From an uncultured Nitrospira sp. (lineage in GTDB: Bacteria; Nitrospirota; Nitrospiria; Nitrospirales; UBA8639), in assembly GCA_902500695.1 (NCBI GenBank), contig CABVRQ010000007.1, positions 9,982 through 31,255 on the forward strand: a DNA stretch of 21,274 nucleotides, in the 5' to 3' direction. Positions 7,062 to 13,335 of the stretch are shown here, in pieces (the stretch's first letter is position 1; the number at the start of each line of letters is the position of its first letter). Made by a program: the position numbers and the translations under genes. The notes below the pieces were generated by a model, which was not told the DNA's origin, ran no database searches, and was given only the letters and a program-made list of their open reading frames with translations.

Positions 7062-7265
7062 ATGTCGGACATGTTAAAAGTGATCGAGGTGTTAGCCGAA
7101 TCAGACAAGAGCTGGGAAGATGCGGCTTCGCACGCCGTGACCCAGGCCGCCAAAAGTGTTCACGGTATAAAATCGATTTACATTAAGGACATGGAAGCCA
7201 AAGTAGAAAATAACAAGATCACCAAATATCGAATTAACGCGAACATATCTTTCCTGCTGGATTAA
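7062..7265 (+). CDS. Dodecin family protein
   Basis: A 67-residue protein of the dodecin family, small flavin-binding proteins that assemble as hollow dodecamers and buffer free flavin. The features are the first strand (KVIEVLAES), one amphipathic helix (SWEDAASHAVTQAAKSV) and two long strands (SIYIKDMEAKVENNKI and KYRINANISFLL). At the position where many family members have the flavin-stacking Trp (xWIKD or xWFEV), this protein has Tyr (SIYIKD, Y40). AAGGAGG lies seven to nine bases before the ATG. It follows the second cytochrome gene by 64 bases and may be its operon partner. Cytoplasmic; no signal peptide. Flavin binding is therefore not certain for this copy. Confidence 0.88.
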   Translation: MSDMLKVIEVLAESDKSWEDAASHAVTQAAKSVHGIKSIYIKDMEAKVENNKITKYRINANISFLLD

Positions 7266-7303
7266 GCAGCAATGAAAGGCAGATGCATTCCCGCTCTTTG
7301 TTC

Positions 7304-7409
7304 TCCTGACCCATTCGGCTAAGCTTAAGGCAAGGTCCACCGAAGGATGTGGCTGGGCTGTGGCGCCGTCAACCTGGGCACAGATCCTTCGCTATAAGCT
7401 CAGGATGAC
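7304..7409 (+). repeat. Dispersed intergenic repeat, copy B
   Basis: The inverted partner of 4143-4249, from TCCTGACCCATTCGGC to GCTCAGGATGAC. Between these ends it keeps the inner GAAGGAT and GATCCTTC arms, which could pair. It fills most of the gap between the dodecin and archease genes and ends nine bases before the archease ATG. The archease leader, including its weak AGGA ribosome site, is therefore made of element sequence. That placement could matter for expression of the archease/RtcB pair. Confidence 0.75.
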
Positions 7410-7418
7410 AACAGAGTC

Positions 7419-7862
7419 ATGCCACTCATGGACAACTTTGAGCCTTCAACAGGGTGGGAGCATTTTCCCCATGATGCAGATATGGGGATTCGTGGTTTTG
7501 GAATCACGAAACCCCAAGCCTTTGAACAGGCCGCGTTAGCACTGACGGCTGTGGTCACAGATCCCCAACGGGTGGCTGCTCGGGTTGAACACCATTTCAC
7601 CTGCGAAGCGCCGGATGATGAGCTCTTACTGGTCGATTGGCTGAATGCCCTCATCTATGATATGGCATCCCGCCGTATGGTTTTTAGCCGGTTTGACGTC
7701 ACAATCACCGATCAACACCTGGAAGGCACCGCTCATGGGGAACCGGTTGATCGCATGAAACATGAACCCGCCGTAGAAATAAAAGGGGCGACGTATACCG
7801 AGCTGTCTGTCCGGCAGATTGAGGGAAACGGCTGGGTTGCCCAATGTGTCGTTGACGTCTAG
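7419..7862 (+). CDS. Archease, RtcB activator
   Basis: A 147-residue archease. The N-terminal signature EHFPHDADMGIRGFG carries the family's metal-binding acidic residues (D19, D21). FEQAALALTAVVTDP follows, then a central strand-rich part with LLVDWLNALIYDM, and the protein ends in VVDV, as family members do. Archease speeds up guanylation and turnover of the RNA ligase RtcB and is very often encoded beside it, as here, where rtcB follows 85 bases downstream. Cytoplasmic. The ribosome site is poor (AGGA about 13 bases away, within the repeat ending at 7409). The ATG at 7428 is an alternative start that would still leave the family core intact. Confidence 0.92.
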   Translation: MPLMDNFEPSTGWEHFPHDADMGIRGFGITKPQAFEQAALALTAVVTDPQRVAARVEHHFTCEAPDDELLLVDWLNALIYDMASRRMVFSRFDVTITDQHLEGTAHGEPVDRMKHEPAVEIKGATYTELSVRQIEGNGWVAQCVVDV

Positions 7863-7947
7863 TCACGTGAGTTGAACATGGCATGCATGCTGAACCGACT
7901 ATGCCAGCGTGCCGAATGATTCACTTTTCTTACTTGCGACAACTCGT

Positions 7948-9378
7948 ATGGACCTGAATCTTTTATCGCAAGTCTCTCCGTATGAGTGGCACATTCCTCC
8001 AAAGGGAAAGATGCGCGTGCCGGGAATTCTTTACGCGGATGAATCACTCATTCGCGACATGGACCTGAAGGTTTATGAACAGGTCGTCAATGTGGCCACC
8101 CTCCCGGGAATTGTCCAAGCCTCATTTGCCATGCCCGATGCTCACTGGGGATACGGGTTTCCGATAGGCGGAGTCGCCGCCTTCGACCCTCAACAGGGCG
8201 GCGTGGTGTCTGCCGGCGGGGTCGGGTTTGATATCTCGTGCGGCGTACGGACCCTCTATACGGGTTTGCGCGCGGACGATATCACTCCCGTGCAAGAAAA
8301 ACTGGCGGACCTCTTATTTGCGCGGGTACCCGCTGGCGTGGGGAGCACAGGTCGATTGCACCTGAAACCCAAGGAAATGGATGACATGCTCGCCGGCGGT
8401 GCCCAATGGGCCATCCGACGAGGCTATGGGACAGCCAAGGATTTATCGCGCATTGAAGAACACGGCTGCATGACCGGGGCAAAACCCGCGTGCGTGTCTG
8501 ACCATGCCAAGAAGCGCCAGCAGGACGAAATGGGTACGTTAGGGTCAGGGAATCATTATTTGGAAATTCAAGAAGTCGTGGAAACGTATCACGATCCCTT
8601 GTCCGAAAAGCTCGGCATCCACGGCGGAGATATTCTGGTCAGCATTCATTGCGGCTCTCGAGGGCTTGGGCATCAAATCGGCACTGAATACCTCAAGAAA
8701 ATGGTGGTGGCGGCAAGCCAATATGGCATTACGTTACCGGACCGCGAATTGGCCTGTGCCCCGATCGACTCCCCCTTGGGCCAGGAATATTTAGGGGCGA
8801 TGCGGGCGGCGATGAATTGCGCCTTAGCCAATCGGGAAATTGTCACCCATTTAGTCCGTCAGGCATTTTCAGAAATCTTTCCTCAGGCGGGCTTACCCCT
8901 GCTATACGATGTGTCACATAACACCTGCAAAGTGGAGGAGCACCAGATCGACGGCCGGAGCCAGCGCGTCTTTGTCCATCGCAAAGGCGCCACGCGTGCG
9001 TTCGGGCCGGGACATGCTGACATCCCAGACGACCTCCAAGCCTTCGGTCAACCGGTCCTCATCGGTGGAACCATGGGAACAGCCTCCTATCTGCTGGTCG
9101 GCACAAAAGAAGGCATGGGTCTGGCCTATGGGTCCGCCTGCCATGGAGCAGGACGCAGTATGAGTCGTCATCAAGCCACTCGCCAATGGAAAGGTCAAAG
9201 AGTGATTCAAGAATTAGCGGCGCAAGGGATCCTCATCAGAAGTCCTTCCGCGCGAGGGGTCGCCGAAGAAGCGCCGGGTGCGTATAAAAATGTCACCGCT
9301 GTGGTCGATGCGGCTGAACAAGCGGGCTTGGCGCGTAAGGTAGCGAAAATGCGCCCGTTAATCTGTATTAAGGGATAA
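7948..9378 (+). CDS. rtcB: RNA-splicing ligase RtcB
   Basis: A 476-residue RtcB ligase, which joins RNA 2',3'-cyclic phosphate (or 3'-phosphate) ends to 5'-OH ends using GTP and Mn. All signature blocks are present: MPDAHWGYGFPIGG, GGVGFDISCGVR (D95, C98), GSGNHYLEIQ (H203), SIHCGSRGLGHQ (H234), YDVSHNTCK (H324), HRKGATRAFGPG, GTMGTASYLLVG and YGSACHGAGR. H399 in the last block corresponds to the His that carries GMP in characterised enzymes. The ATG at 7948 gives an N-terminus (MDLNLLSQVSPYEWHIP) of the usual family form. A GTG at 7909 would add 13 residues. Neither start has a clear ribosome site. With archease just upstream, a role in tRNA splicing or repair of cleaved RNA is expected. Confidence 0.95.
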   Translation: MDLNLLSQVSPYEWHIPPKGKMRVPGILYADESLIRDMDLKVYEQVVNVATLPGIVQASFAMPDAHWGYGFPIGGVAAFDPQQGGVVSAGGVGFDISCGVRTLYTGLRADDITPVQEKLADLLFARVPAGVGSTGRLHLKPKEMDDMLAGGAQWAIRRGYGTAKDLSRIEEHGCMTGAKPACVSDHAKKRQQDEMGTLGSGNHYLEIQEVVETYHDPLSEKLGIHGGDILVSIHCGSRGLGHQIGTEYLKKMVVAASQYGITLPDRELACAPIDSPLGQEYLGAMRAAMNCALANREIVTHLVRQAFSEIFPQAGLPLLYDVSHNTCKVEEHQIDGRSQRVFVHRKGATRAFGPGHADIPDDLQAFGQPVLIGGTMGTASYLLVGTKEGMGLAYGSACHGAGRSMSRHQATRQWKGQRVIQELAAQGILIRSPSARGVAEEAPGAYKNVTAVVDAAEQAGLARKVAKMRPLICIKG

Positions 9379-9528
9379 GGGCTCGACCACCTTACACGAC
9401 TAAAACTAGGACATCCCGGTGTTTTCCCATCCGAACCAATCGGAATTTTATCGAAATGCCTATAATGGCAGGGATGACTGAATATGATGGACGGGAATGA
9501 CGCAAGAGTGAAAGAGAACGCAAAACGC

Positions 9529-9825
9529 TCAGCATGCCTCAGACATGGTCTGACACATGGAGTTTAGATTTTCACACAGTAACCGATAGAATTGTCCGGG
9601 ATTTTCTTTCACCGATTGAACAATACCCTTCGTCTGGATAATCCCACCCCAACCATACAAAAGGAATCCGTCGTCCAATACACATGCCGACGGGCGCTCA
9701 CATCAGACCAATACGTCAATTGGAACAAAAATCTGGAGGGAGATTGACCCATTTTCATCCTCAATCACCCGTTGCCAGTAGAAGTAGAAACCGCTCAATT
9801 CAAGGTGGATTCTTGGCACAGCCAT
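9529..9825 (-). pseudogene. Unidentified ORF interrupted by one TGA
   Basis: On the minus strand an ATG at 9825 opens MAVPRIHLELSGFYFYWQRV, which runs 40 codons to a TGA at 9703-9705. The same frame then stays open for 57 more codons (CERPSACVLDDGFLLYGWGG ... GQFYRLLCENLNSMC) to a TGA at 9529-9531. Composition on both sides is protein-like and the join is smooth. A single nonsense mutation in a 98-codon gene is the simplest reading. The start overlaps the end of the cytochrome gene by 26 bases, as in a translationally coupled pair, but there is no strong ribosome site. I recognise no family. Selenocysteine seems unlikely, because the TGA is followed by a Cys codon and no hairpin was recognised next to it. 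Confidence 0.4.
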
Positions 9826-10192
9826 TCATGCAGCCGTCATGGAGTTGATAATAAACGATGGCCCAAATCTCTTCATCTGAAAGCAGATGCTTAAAAGGCA
9901 TATGAGATGTCCCCGGCACCCCCAATTTGATAATCGAGAAAAGTTCTTGCTTACTTAGGGGTCGTCGCACGGCGATCTGGCCATGACAATGCATACACCT
10001 GGCAAGCCCCTCATATAAGGCTTTGCCCTGTTGAAGTTGCTCTACGGAGGGTGGCAGGGCGTCGGGTTGATCACCCTTCTGTATTGTCCCGGTGTGACCG
10101 GGTTCAACGATTGAGAAGGCCAAAATCAACACAAAAGCTAGGGTTCCCCCATAAGGGTTTTGCTTCATCCCTCCATCTTTAATTAATCCCAT
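9800..10192 (-). CDS. Secreted mono-haem cytochrome c with C-terminal Cys pair
   Basis: About 130 residues. A hydrophobic signal segment (TLAFVLILAFSIV) is followed by a polar linker, then GKALYEGLARCMHCHG with the haem motif CMHCH (66-70). M98 in GTSHMPF is the probable axial ligand, and the last helix reads DEEIWAIVYYQL. It ends DGCMNGCAKNPP, adding a C-x3-C pair that could form a disulphide in the periplasm. The start is uncertain: ATG 10192 has AGGA nine bases away, ATG 10216 is longer, and ATG 10168 has GGAGG only one base away. It stands apart from the other two cytochromes, on the opposite strand, and carries an interrupted ORF at its 3' end. Confidence 0.82.
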   Translation of the reverse strand: MGLIKDGGMKQNPYGGTLAFVLILAFSIVEPGHTGTIQKGDQPDALPPSVEQLQQGKALYEGLARCMHCHGQIAVRRPLSKQELFSIIKLGVPGTSHMPFKHLLSDEEIWAIVYYQLHDGCMNGCAKNPP

Positions 10193-10212
10193 TAGATTAT
10201 TTCCTATCTGAA

Positions 10213-10404
10213 TCATACAACATCAGGATCGTCACACTGCCCTCAAAGGTTGAAGTTGGCCACCTTGGTCTGCAATCCCTACCACAGACTGGCCAGTACA
10301 TTCATCTGAACGGTTCGTTAAATTTCCGTCCGCATACTTGACGCTTGGCGGTTGAGCACTTCAAACCGATCTTCCCGTTCCTATGCCGCCGGTCCCGAAT
10401 CCCA
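10213..10404 (-). pseudogene. Possible decayed coding sequence
   Basis: One minus-strand frame reads WDSGPAA, stop, EREDRFEVLNRQASSMRTEI, stop, RTVQMNVLASLW, stop, GLQTKVANFNL, stop, GQCDDPDVV, stop. The segments between the four internal stops look like helical protein, with a regular charged/hydrophobic pattern, and stay in one frame for 63 codons. That is more than chance would usually give in language and composition, but there is no family match to support it. It lies directly upstream of the cytochrome gene. An overlapping 55-codon frame on the same strand starts with ATG at 10472 (MPGTSFEAQLDFILLPRGAW). It lacks a ribosome site and I do not call it a gene. The stretch 10405-10476 holds nothing else supportable. 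Confidence 0.25.
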
Positions 10405-10476
10405 ACGATCCAAGCTCCTCGGGGCAACAGGATGAAGTCCAGTTGGGCTTCGAAGGACGTTCCAGGCATTCAAATA

Positions 10477-10527
10477 GTTACCTTGCAGTATCTACTTTAC
10501 TTTAGTAACTAGTTACTTATCTTAACT
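10477..10527 (+). promoter_or_regulatory. Promoter with HxlR-type operator, copy 1
   Basis: Within this 51-base block lies the perfect palindrome AGTAACTAGTTACT (10504-10517). It is flanked by a -35-like TTTACT (10496-10501) and a -10-like TATCTT (10518-10523) 16 bases apart, so the palindrome fills the promoter spacer exactly. A further half site GTTAC begins at 10477. The block recurs at 12432-12482 with 47 of 51 bases identical, the last 40 exactly. A bound dimer here would block RNA polymerase. Because the second copy lies against the HxlR-family gene, that protein is the likely binder. Transcription from here would start near 10530 and serve the genes at 10580, 10827 and 11083. Confidence 0.7.
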
Positions 10528-10579
10528 TATGAAACAGGCCAAAAACAAAAAGGGTTATAATCTTAATAAAGGTGACAAA

Positions 10580-10768
10580 ATGGGAGAATGCGAACGCTGC
10601 AGAGGATTCATGGTGAGAGACAGTATTTTTAACGTGGACGGACAATTTTTAGAAATTGAAATGGGAAGATGCCTTAATTGCGGTCATGTCGTCGATCTCA
10701 GTCTTCTGATAACCCGTCAAGGGGAAAAGAGTACAATGCCAGCAAAACAAGAAGGTGTGCTTGTCTGA
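10580..10768 (+). CDS. Small zinc-ribbon-like protein (CxxC...CLNCG)
   Basis: A 62-residue protein. MGECERCRGFMVRDSIFN opens it and GRCLNCGHVVDLS closes the fold, giving two CxxC pairs around an acidic strand segment (DGQFLEIEM). Over this core it is closely similar to the protein at 12535 (RDSI-N-DGQF-RCLNCG are shared) and more distantly to the one at 5861. AAAGGTGA stands four bases before the ATG at 10580. An ATG at 10529 in the same frame would start at the edge of the promoter and is rejected. The operator at 10477-10527 directly precedes it. A zinc or redox-active thiol role is plausible from the motif alone; the function is unknown. Confidence 0.82.
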   Translation: MGECERCRGFMVRDSIFNVDGQFLEIEMGRCLNCGHVVDLSLLITRQGEKSTMPAKQEGVLV

Positions 10769-10826
10769 GCACTTCATTTTTGCCATTCCGAATGGATTGC
10801 GTAAAGAACCCGAAAAGGAGTTGCCA

Positions 10827-11006
10827 ATGACAGAAATCATCGGAGAGAGTGCCTACCAGCATTTACTGACAGGCATAATTATGGCCGTTTCTCTGTGGGG
10901 ATTGTTCTTGACCCCCAAAATGATCCCGGTATTCACACGAAGCCTGACGCGACATCCCAGGAATATACTCGTCGTGAAGGGTGTTCCCAAACAACGTTCT
11001 TCATGA
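10827..11006 (+). CDS. Small single-span membrane protein
   Basis: A 59-residue protein with AAGGAG seven bases before its ATG. Residues about 12-36 (HLLTGIIMAVSLWGLFLTPKMIPV) form one membrane span, followed by a basic tail rich in Arg and Lys (TRSLTRHPRNILVVKGVPKQ). By the positive-inside rule the C-terminus should be cytoplasmic. It sits 58 bases after the zinc-ribbon gene and 76 before the PDZ gene, all under the operator at 10477. No family is recognised. The ribosome site and clean topology make it a credible gene despite its size. Confidence 0.6.
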   Translation: MTEIIGESAYQHLLTGIIMAVSLWGLFLTPKMIPVFTRSLTRHPRNILVVKGVPKQRSS

Positions 11007-11082
11007 ATTCGACCGGAATAGTCTGTCGGTTTCCTCGGGGAAATCAAATTATTCAAGAGTCTGTACGGATACCAGGGAGGTA

Positions 11083-11580
11083 ATGGTGAACATGATTTGT
11101 CCGACTATCCAACATAGGATCCACCAGGTTGCCGGAATGATAGCTCATGTTGGCCAGGGTGCGATTGTGGGCATGATCCTGACTTTCTCGTTGGGAACCC
11201 CCTATCTAGTTCATGCAGAACCGGCTTCCCAGGCTATGACCAAGGAACAGGCCATTAAGCTGGGAGAAGACTTCGGCATCATCGTCGGAGAAGTGGACGA
11301 AGAGATACGGGAATTCCTGGGCTTAGAGCGTGCAAAAGGCGTGGTCGTCTTTGAGGTGATCGGGGGAAAACCTGCGGCCCTTGCTGGAATAAAACCCCGG
11401 GCCCTCATCAAGGAGATCAATTCTGTCGAGGTGACCACCCTGGAGGATTTCGGCTTGGCTCTCCAGGACGCGTTGCCCACAGAAAATTTTTCCGTGGCAA
11501 CGTATGAGCCGTCTGACCCCGACAACCAGGGCATCAGCGGCGGAATTAACTTTCACTTTGTTCGGGTTGAAAAAAGCTAA
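11083..11580 (+). CDS. Secreted stand-alone PDZ domain protein
   Basis: About 165 residues. A hydrophobic segment (GQGAIVGMILTFSLGTPYLVHA, residues 25-45) with a basic or polar lead is a signal peptide or anchor. A PDZ domain follows at about 65-145: LGLERAKGVVVFEV, then GGKPAALAGIKPRALIKEIN and VTTLEDFGLAL, the GxxAxxAGIxxGDxIxxIN theme of HtrA-type PDZ domains. There is no protease domain. The tail ends FHFVRVEKS. The start is uncertain among ATG 11083, GTG 11086 and ATG 11092, because GGGAGG ends at 11080; GTG 11086 has the best spacing. It is the last gene of the unit behind the operator at 10477. It may hold or scaffold a periplasmic partner; this is inference. Confidence 0.8.
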   Translation: MVNMICPTIQHRIHQVAGMIAHVGQGAIVGMILTFSLGTPYLVHAEPASQAMTKEQAIKLGEDFGIIVGEVDEEIREFLGLERAKGVVVFEVIGGKPAALAGIKPRALIKEINSVEVTTLEDFGLALQDALPTENFSVATYEPSDPDNQGISGGINFHFVRVEKS

Positions 11581-11992
11581 ACCGGCTATCGGTCCTTCTT
11601 GAAATCGGGAGCGGAAATGACGCTTCAAAACCCGGATGATGCGGGGATATCCAAGAGGAAAGAACCACAGTCATTTTCAGATTCATCAATTTCGCTACCT
11701 CTCGATCTCGGGTGTAATCATTTTCCACAAGAAAAACACTCAGCTCCGGGAAAATTCCAGCAAAAGCCGTTCGGGTTGAGGCCGCCAGAGATGCCCTCCC
11801 ACTCGTGCTGGATCCCCTTCTTACGACCTCCAGATCCTGCCGACGATAAACACGCATTCCAGGGAGTGTTTGGTTGAGGAAGAATGCCTAGCGGGTGACT
11901 TTCAGAACCTATTTAAAGCAGAAATATCTCACATCCCCTCATGTCCGGTGAATGTCCAAGTCCAACCAACCTGTGGCGATAGCAAAGATCAC
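11581..11992. other. Interval between PDZ and HxlR genes
   Basis: The two genes converge here. A minus-strand frame from about 11890 to 11546 reads AFFLNQTLPGMRVYRRQDLE, later FAGIFPELSVFLVENDYTRD and REVAKLMNLKM. It looks somewhat protein-like, but it starts after a TAG, has no ribosome site at its ATG (11857) and overlaps the end of the PDZ gene. It could be a relic; I do not call it a gene. No terminator with a T run was found. Confidence 0.35.
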
Positions 11993-12430
11993 CTAACTTT
12001 TACGTGTGTTTCTTGCCTTTCTCAGAGGGGGTATTTCGGGATCGTTAGCTACCATGGTTCTTCTTTTTGTTTTTTTCACCTGAATGGTGGTGCTCGCCGG
12101 CTTCGTCTCTTGGCCCTGCCATCGACCAGCCAACGTATTGATTTGATTAAGAATGGTGGTGAGTTCACGACCTTCAGTCGTGAGTCCGTAGATCACCTGG
12201 AGAGGAATAGTCGAAGCCTGGTGACGGAAGATAATTTCAGCCTTCTCCAACGATCGCAACCGCTCAGTCAACATTTTCGATGAAATGCCAGGCATTTGGC
12301 GCTTGAGCTGGCCAAAACGGGTCTCTCCATTGTTATGCAGACGGCAAAGGATGTAAATCGTCCACGGCCCGGCAAGAACACGAAGAAGAGAGTCCAGCGG
12401 ACAGCCGAATGAACTTGGTGGCAATTTCAT
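11993..12430 (-). CDS. HxlR-family transcriptional regulator
   Basis: A 145-residue winged-helix regulator. CPLDSLLRVLAGPWTIYIL at residues 10-28 is the family's opening motif, with the conserved Cys10 that senses electrophiles or oxidants in several characterised members. FGQLKRQMPGISSKMLTERL is the recognition region and YGLTTEGREL the wing. After residue 105 a basic tail (KKTKRRT ... RKARNTRKS), longer than in many family members, may add DNA contacts. The start codon lies only 12 bases from the operator copy at 12443-12482. The transcript is therefore either nearly leaderless or starts within the operator, and there is no strong ribosome site. It is divergent from the zinc-ribbon gene at 12535 and probably represses both, as well as the unit at 10580. 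Confidence 0.9.
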   Translation of the reverse strand: MKLPPSSFGCPLDSLLRVLAGPWTIYILCRLHNNGETRFGQLKRQMPGISSKMLTERLRSLEKAEIIFRHQASTIPLQVIYGLTTEGRELTTILNQINTLAGRWQGQETKPASTTIQVKKTKRRTMVANDPEIPPLRKARNTRKS

Positions 12431-12431
12431 G

Positions 12432-12482
12432 GTTACTTTATGGTATCTACTTTACTTTAGTAACTAGTTACTTATCTTAACT
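12432..12482. promoter_or_regulatory. Divergent promoter with HxlR-type operator, copy 2
   Basis: The second copy of the 51-base block at 10477-10527. The palindrome AGTAACTAGTTACT is at 12459-12472, between TTTACT (12451-12456) and TATCTT (12473-12478) for rightward transcription to the gene at 12535. A GTTACT half site at 12432-12437 lies 22 bases before the palindromic copy of the same half site. To the left, the block abuts the HxlR gene start at 12430. The shared intergenic position makes it a likely site of autoregulation. Forty bases (12443-12482) are identical to the other copy. Confidence 0.72.
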
Positions 12483-12534
12483 AGCAGGAGACCTAAGGTG
12501 CAAGTCAACGCTTCCAAAAGGAGGACACATCTTC

Positions 12535-12765
12535 ATGACGACTGAGCAGATGATTGCAGAGAAGACAATGAAATGCCAACGGTGTGAAGGGCTGTTAGTG
12601 CGAGATAGCATTTATAATCTCGACGGTCAGTTTCACCATCTCGAGGTGTTGAGATGTCTCAATTGCGGAGAAACGGTCGATGCGACCATTCTCAAAGCCC
12701 GTGATGTGAAAAATGACCAAAGTGGAAGAAAAAGACTCCAGTTTCACTCAGGGCATGTCAATTAA
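12535..12765 (+). CDS. Small zinc-ribbon-like protein (CxxC...CLNCG)
   Basis: A 76-residue protein. The core (from M12) reads MKCQRCEGLLVRDSIYNLDG, then LRCLNCGETVDATI, with two CxxC pairs as in the paralogues at 5861 and 10580. The first 11 residues (MTTEQMIAEKT) are an extension not found in those. AAAAGGAGG precedes ATG 12535 by ten bases; starting at M12 (12568) is possible but has a poorer site. The tail after residue 55 is basic and polar (KNDQSGRKRLQ). It is divergent from the HxlR gene and shares its operator. Strong similarity to the 10580 protein suggests one family under one regulator. No biochemical role is known to me. Confidence 0.82.
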   Translation: MTTEQMIAEKTMKCQRCEGLLVRDSIYNLDGQFHHLEVLRCLNCGETVDATILKARDVKNDQSGRKRLQFHSGHVN

Positions 12766-13335
12766 AGAAAACGTGCGACGGGAAATGGTCGGAGCACAGG
12801 ACTAAAACCCAGCGGACGAAGAGACCGGAATAAGAGGATAGGGATACGTGCGGTGAAGAGTGGGTGGGATCACAGGCACAAAGGGGTGCGCTCTATGCGC
12901 AAGAAAAGGTAGAACACCATGGCATCGAGTGAATGGCTACATCAATCATTGCTGCGCTCAAGAAAGAGCAATAGGTCATGAAAATTCATTCACTCCAACA
13001 GTATGGCCTTATGCAGTCATCCGGTGATTTTCTGTCATCATCAGCGTCTTCTCATTTTTTTTGGGTCCTCGTGTGAGAAACGTTGCCGGAAGTCCGGCAA
13101 TGAGATGATCAACTCCTATACTGACGACTTCATTGAACCCATTAAAAACACAAAAGAAAAGGGACTCGTCCCGCTGACAGCAGACTAGGATGCCGGGTTA
13201 GTCATACGGCAACAATAGATAGCACGGACTTCCTACCTTATTTACCTTGTGTATGAGGAAATACTTTTCCTCGAACCACGGATTTCCCAAGTTCTACATG
13301 CTTCGGTGACTACGTGAAACAGGCGAGGGACCTCG
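12766..13335. other. Interval without a supportable gene
   Basis: The frame 13003-13188 plus (61 codons) has no ribosome site or motif. A GTG-started plus frame from about 12859 to 13023 contains CALCARKGRTPWH and NGYINHCCAQERAIG, with paired Cys residues, but lacks a ribosome site, so it is only noted. A tight inverted repeat TTGCCGGA-AG-TCCGGCAA lies at 13083-13100, without a T run. Near 13330 a CCTCG/CGAGG stem surrounds the stop codon of the next minus-strand gene. Confidence 0.4.

Noticed and set aside
9703..9705. TGA as a selenocysteine codon
   Set aside because: The next codon is Cys, no insertion hairpin was recognised after it, and no selenoprotein motif is present. A nonsense mutation is simpler.
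10529..10579. Upstream ATG as start of the zinc-ribbon protein at 10580
   Set aside because: It would lie at the predicted transcription start with no ribosome site, and its residues do not match the paralogues.
11546..11857. 103-codon minus frame after the HxlR gene
   Set aside because: It overlaps the PDZ gene on the other strand and lacks a ribosome site or known motif. It is kept only as a note in the interval entry.
13083..13100. TTGCCGGA/TCCGGCAA inverted repeat as terminator or operator
   Set aside because: It has no T run on either strand, is over 300 bases from the nearest gene on the left, and occurs once. It is too weak to call.
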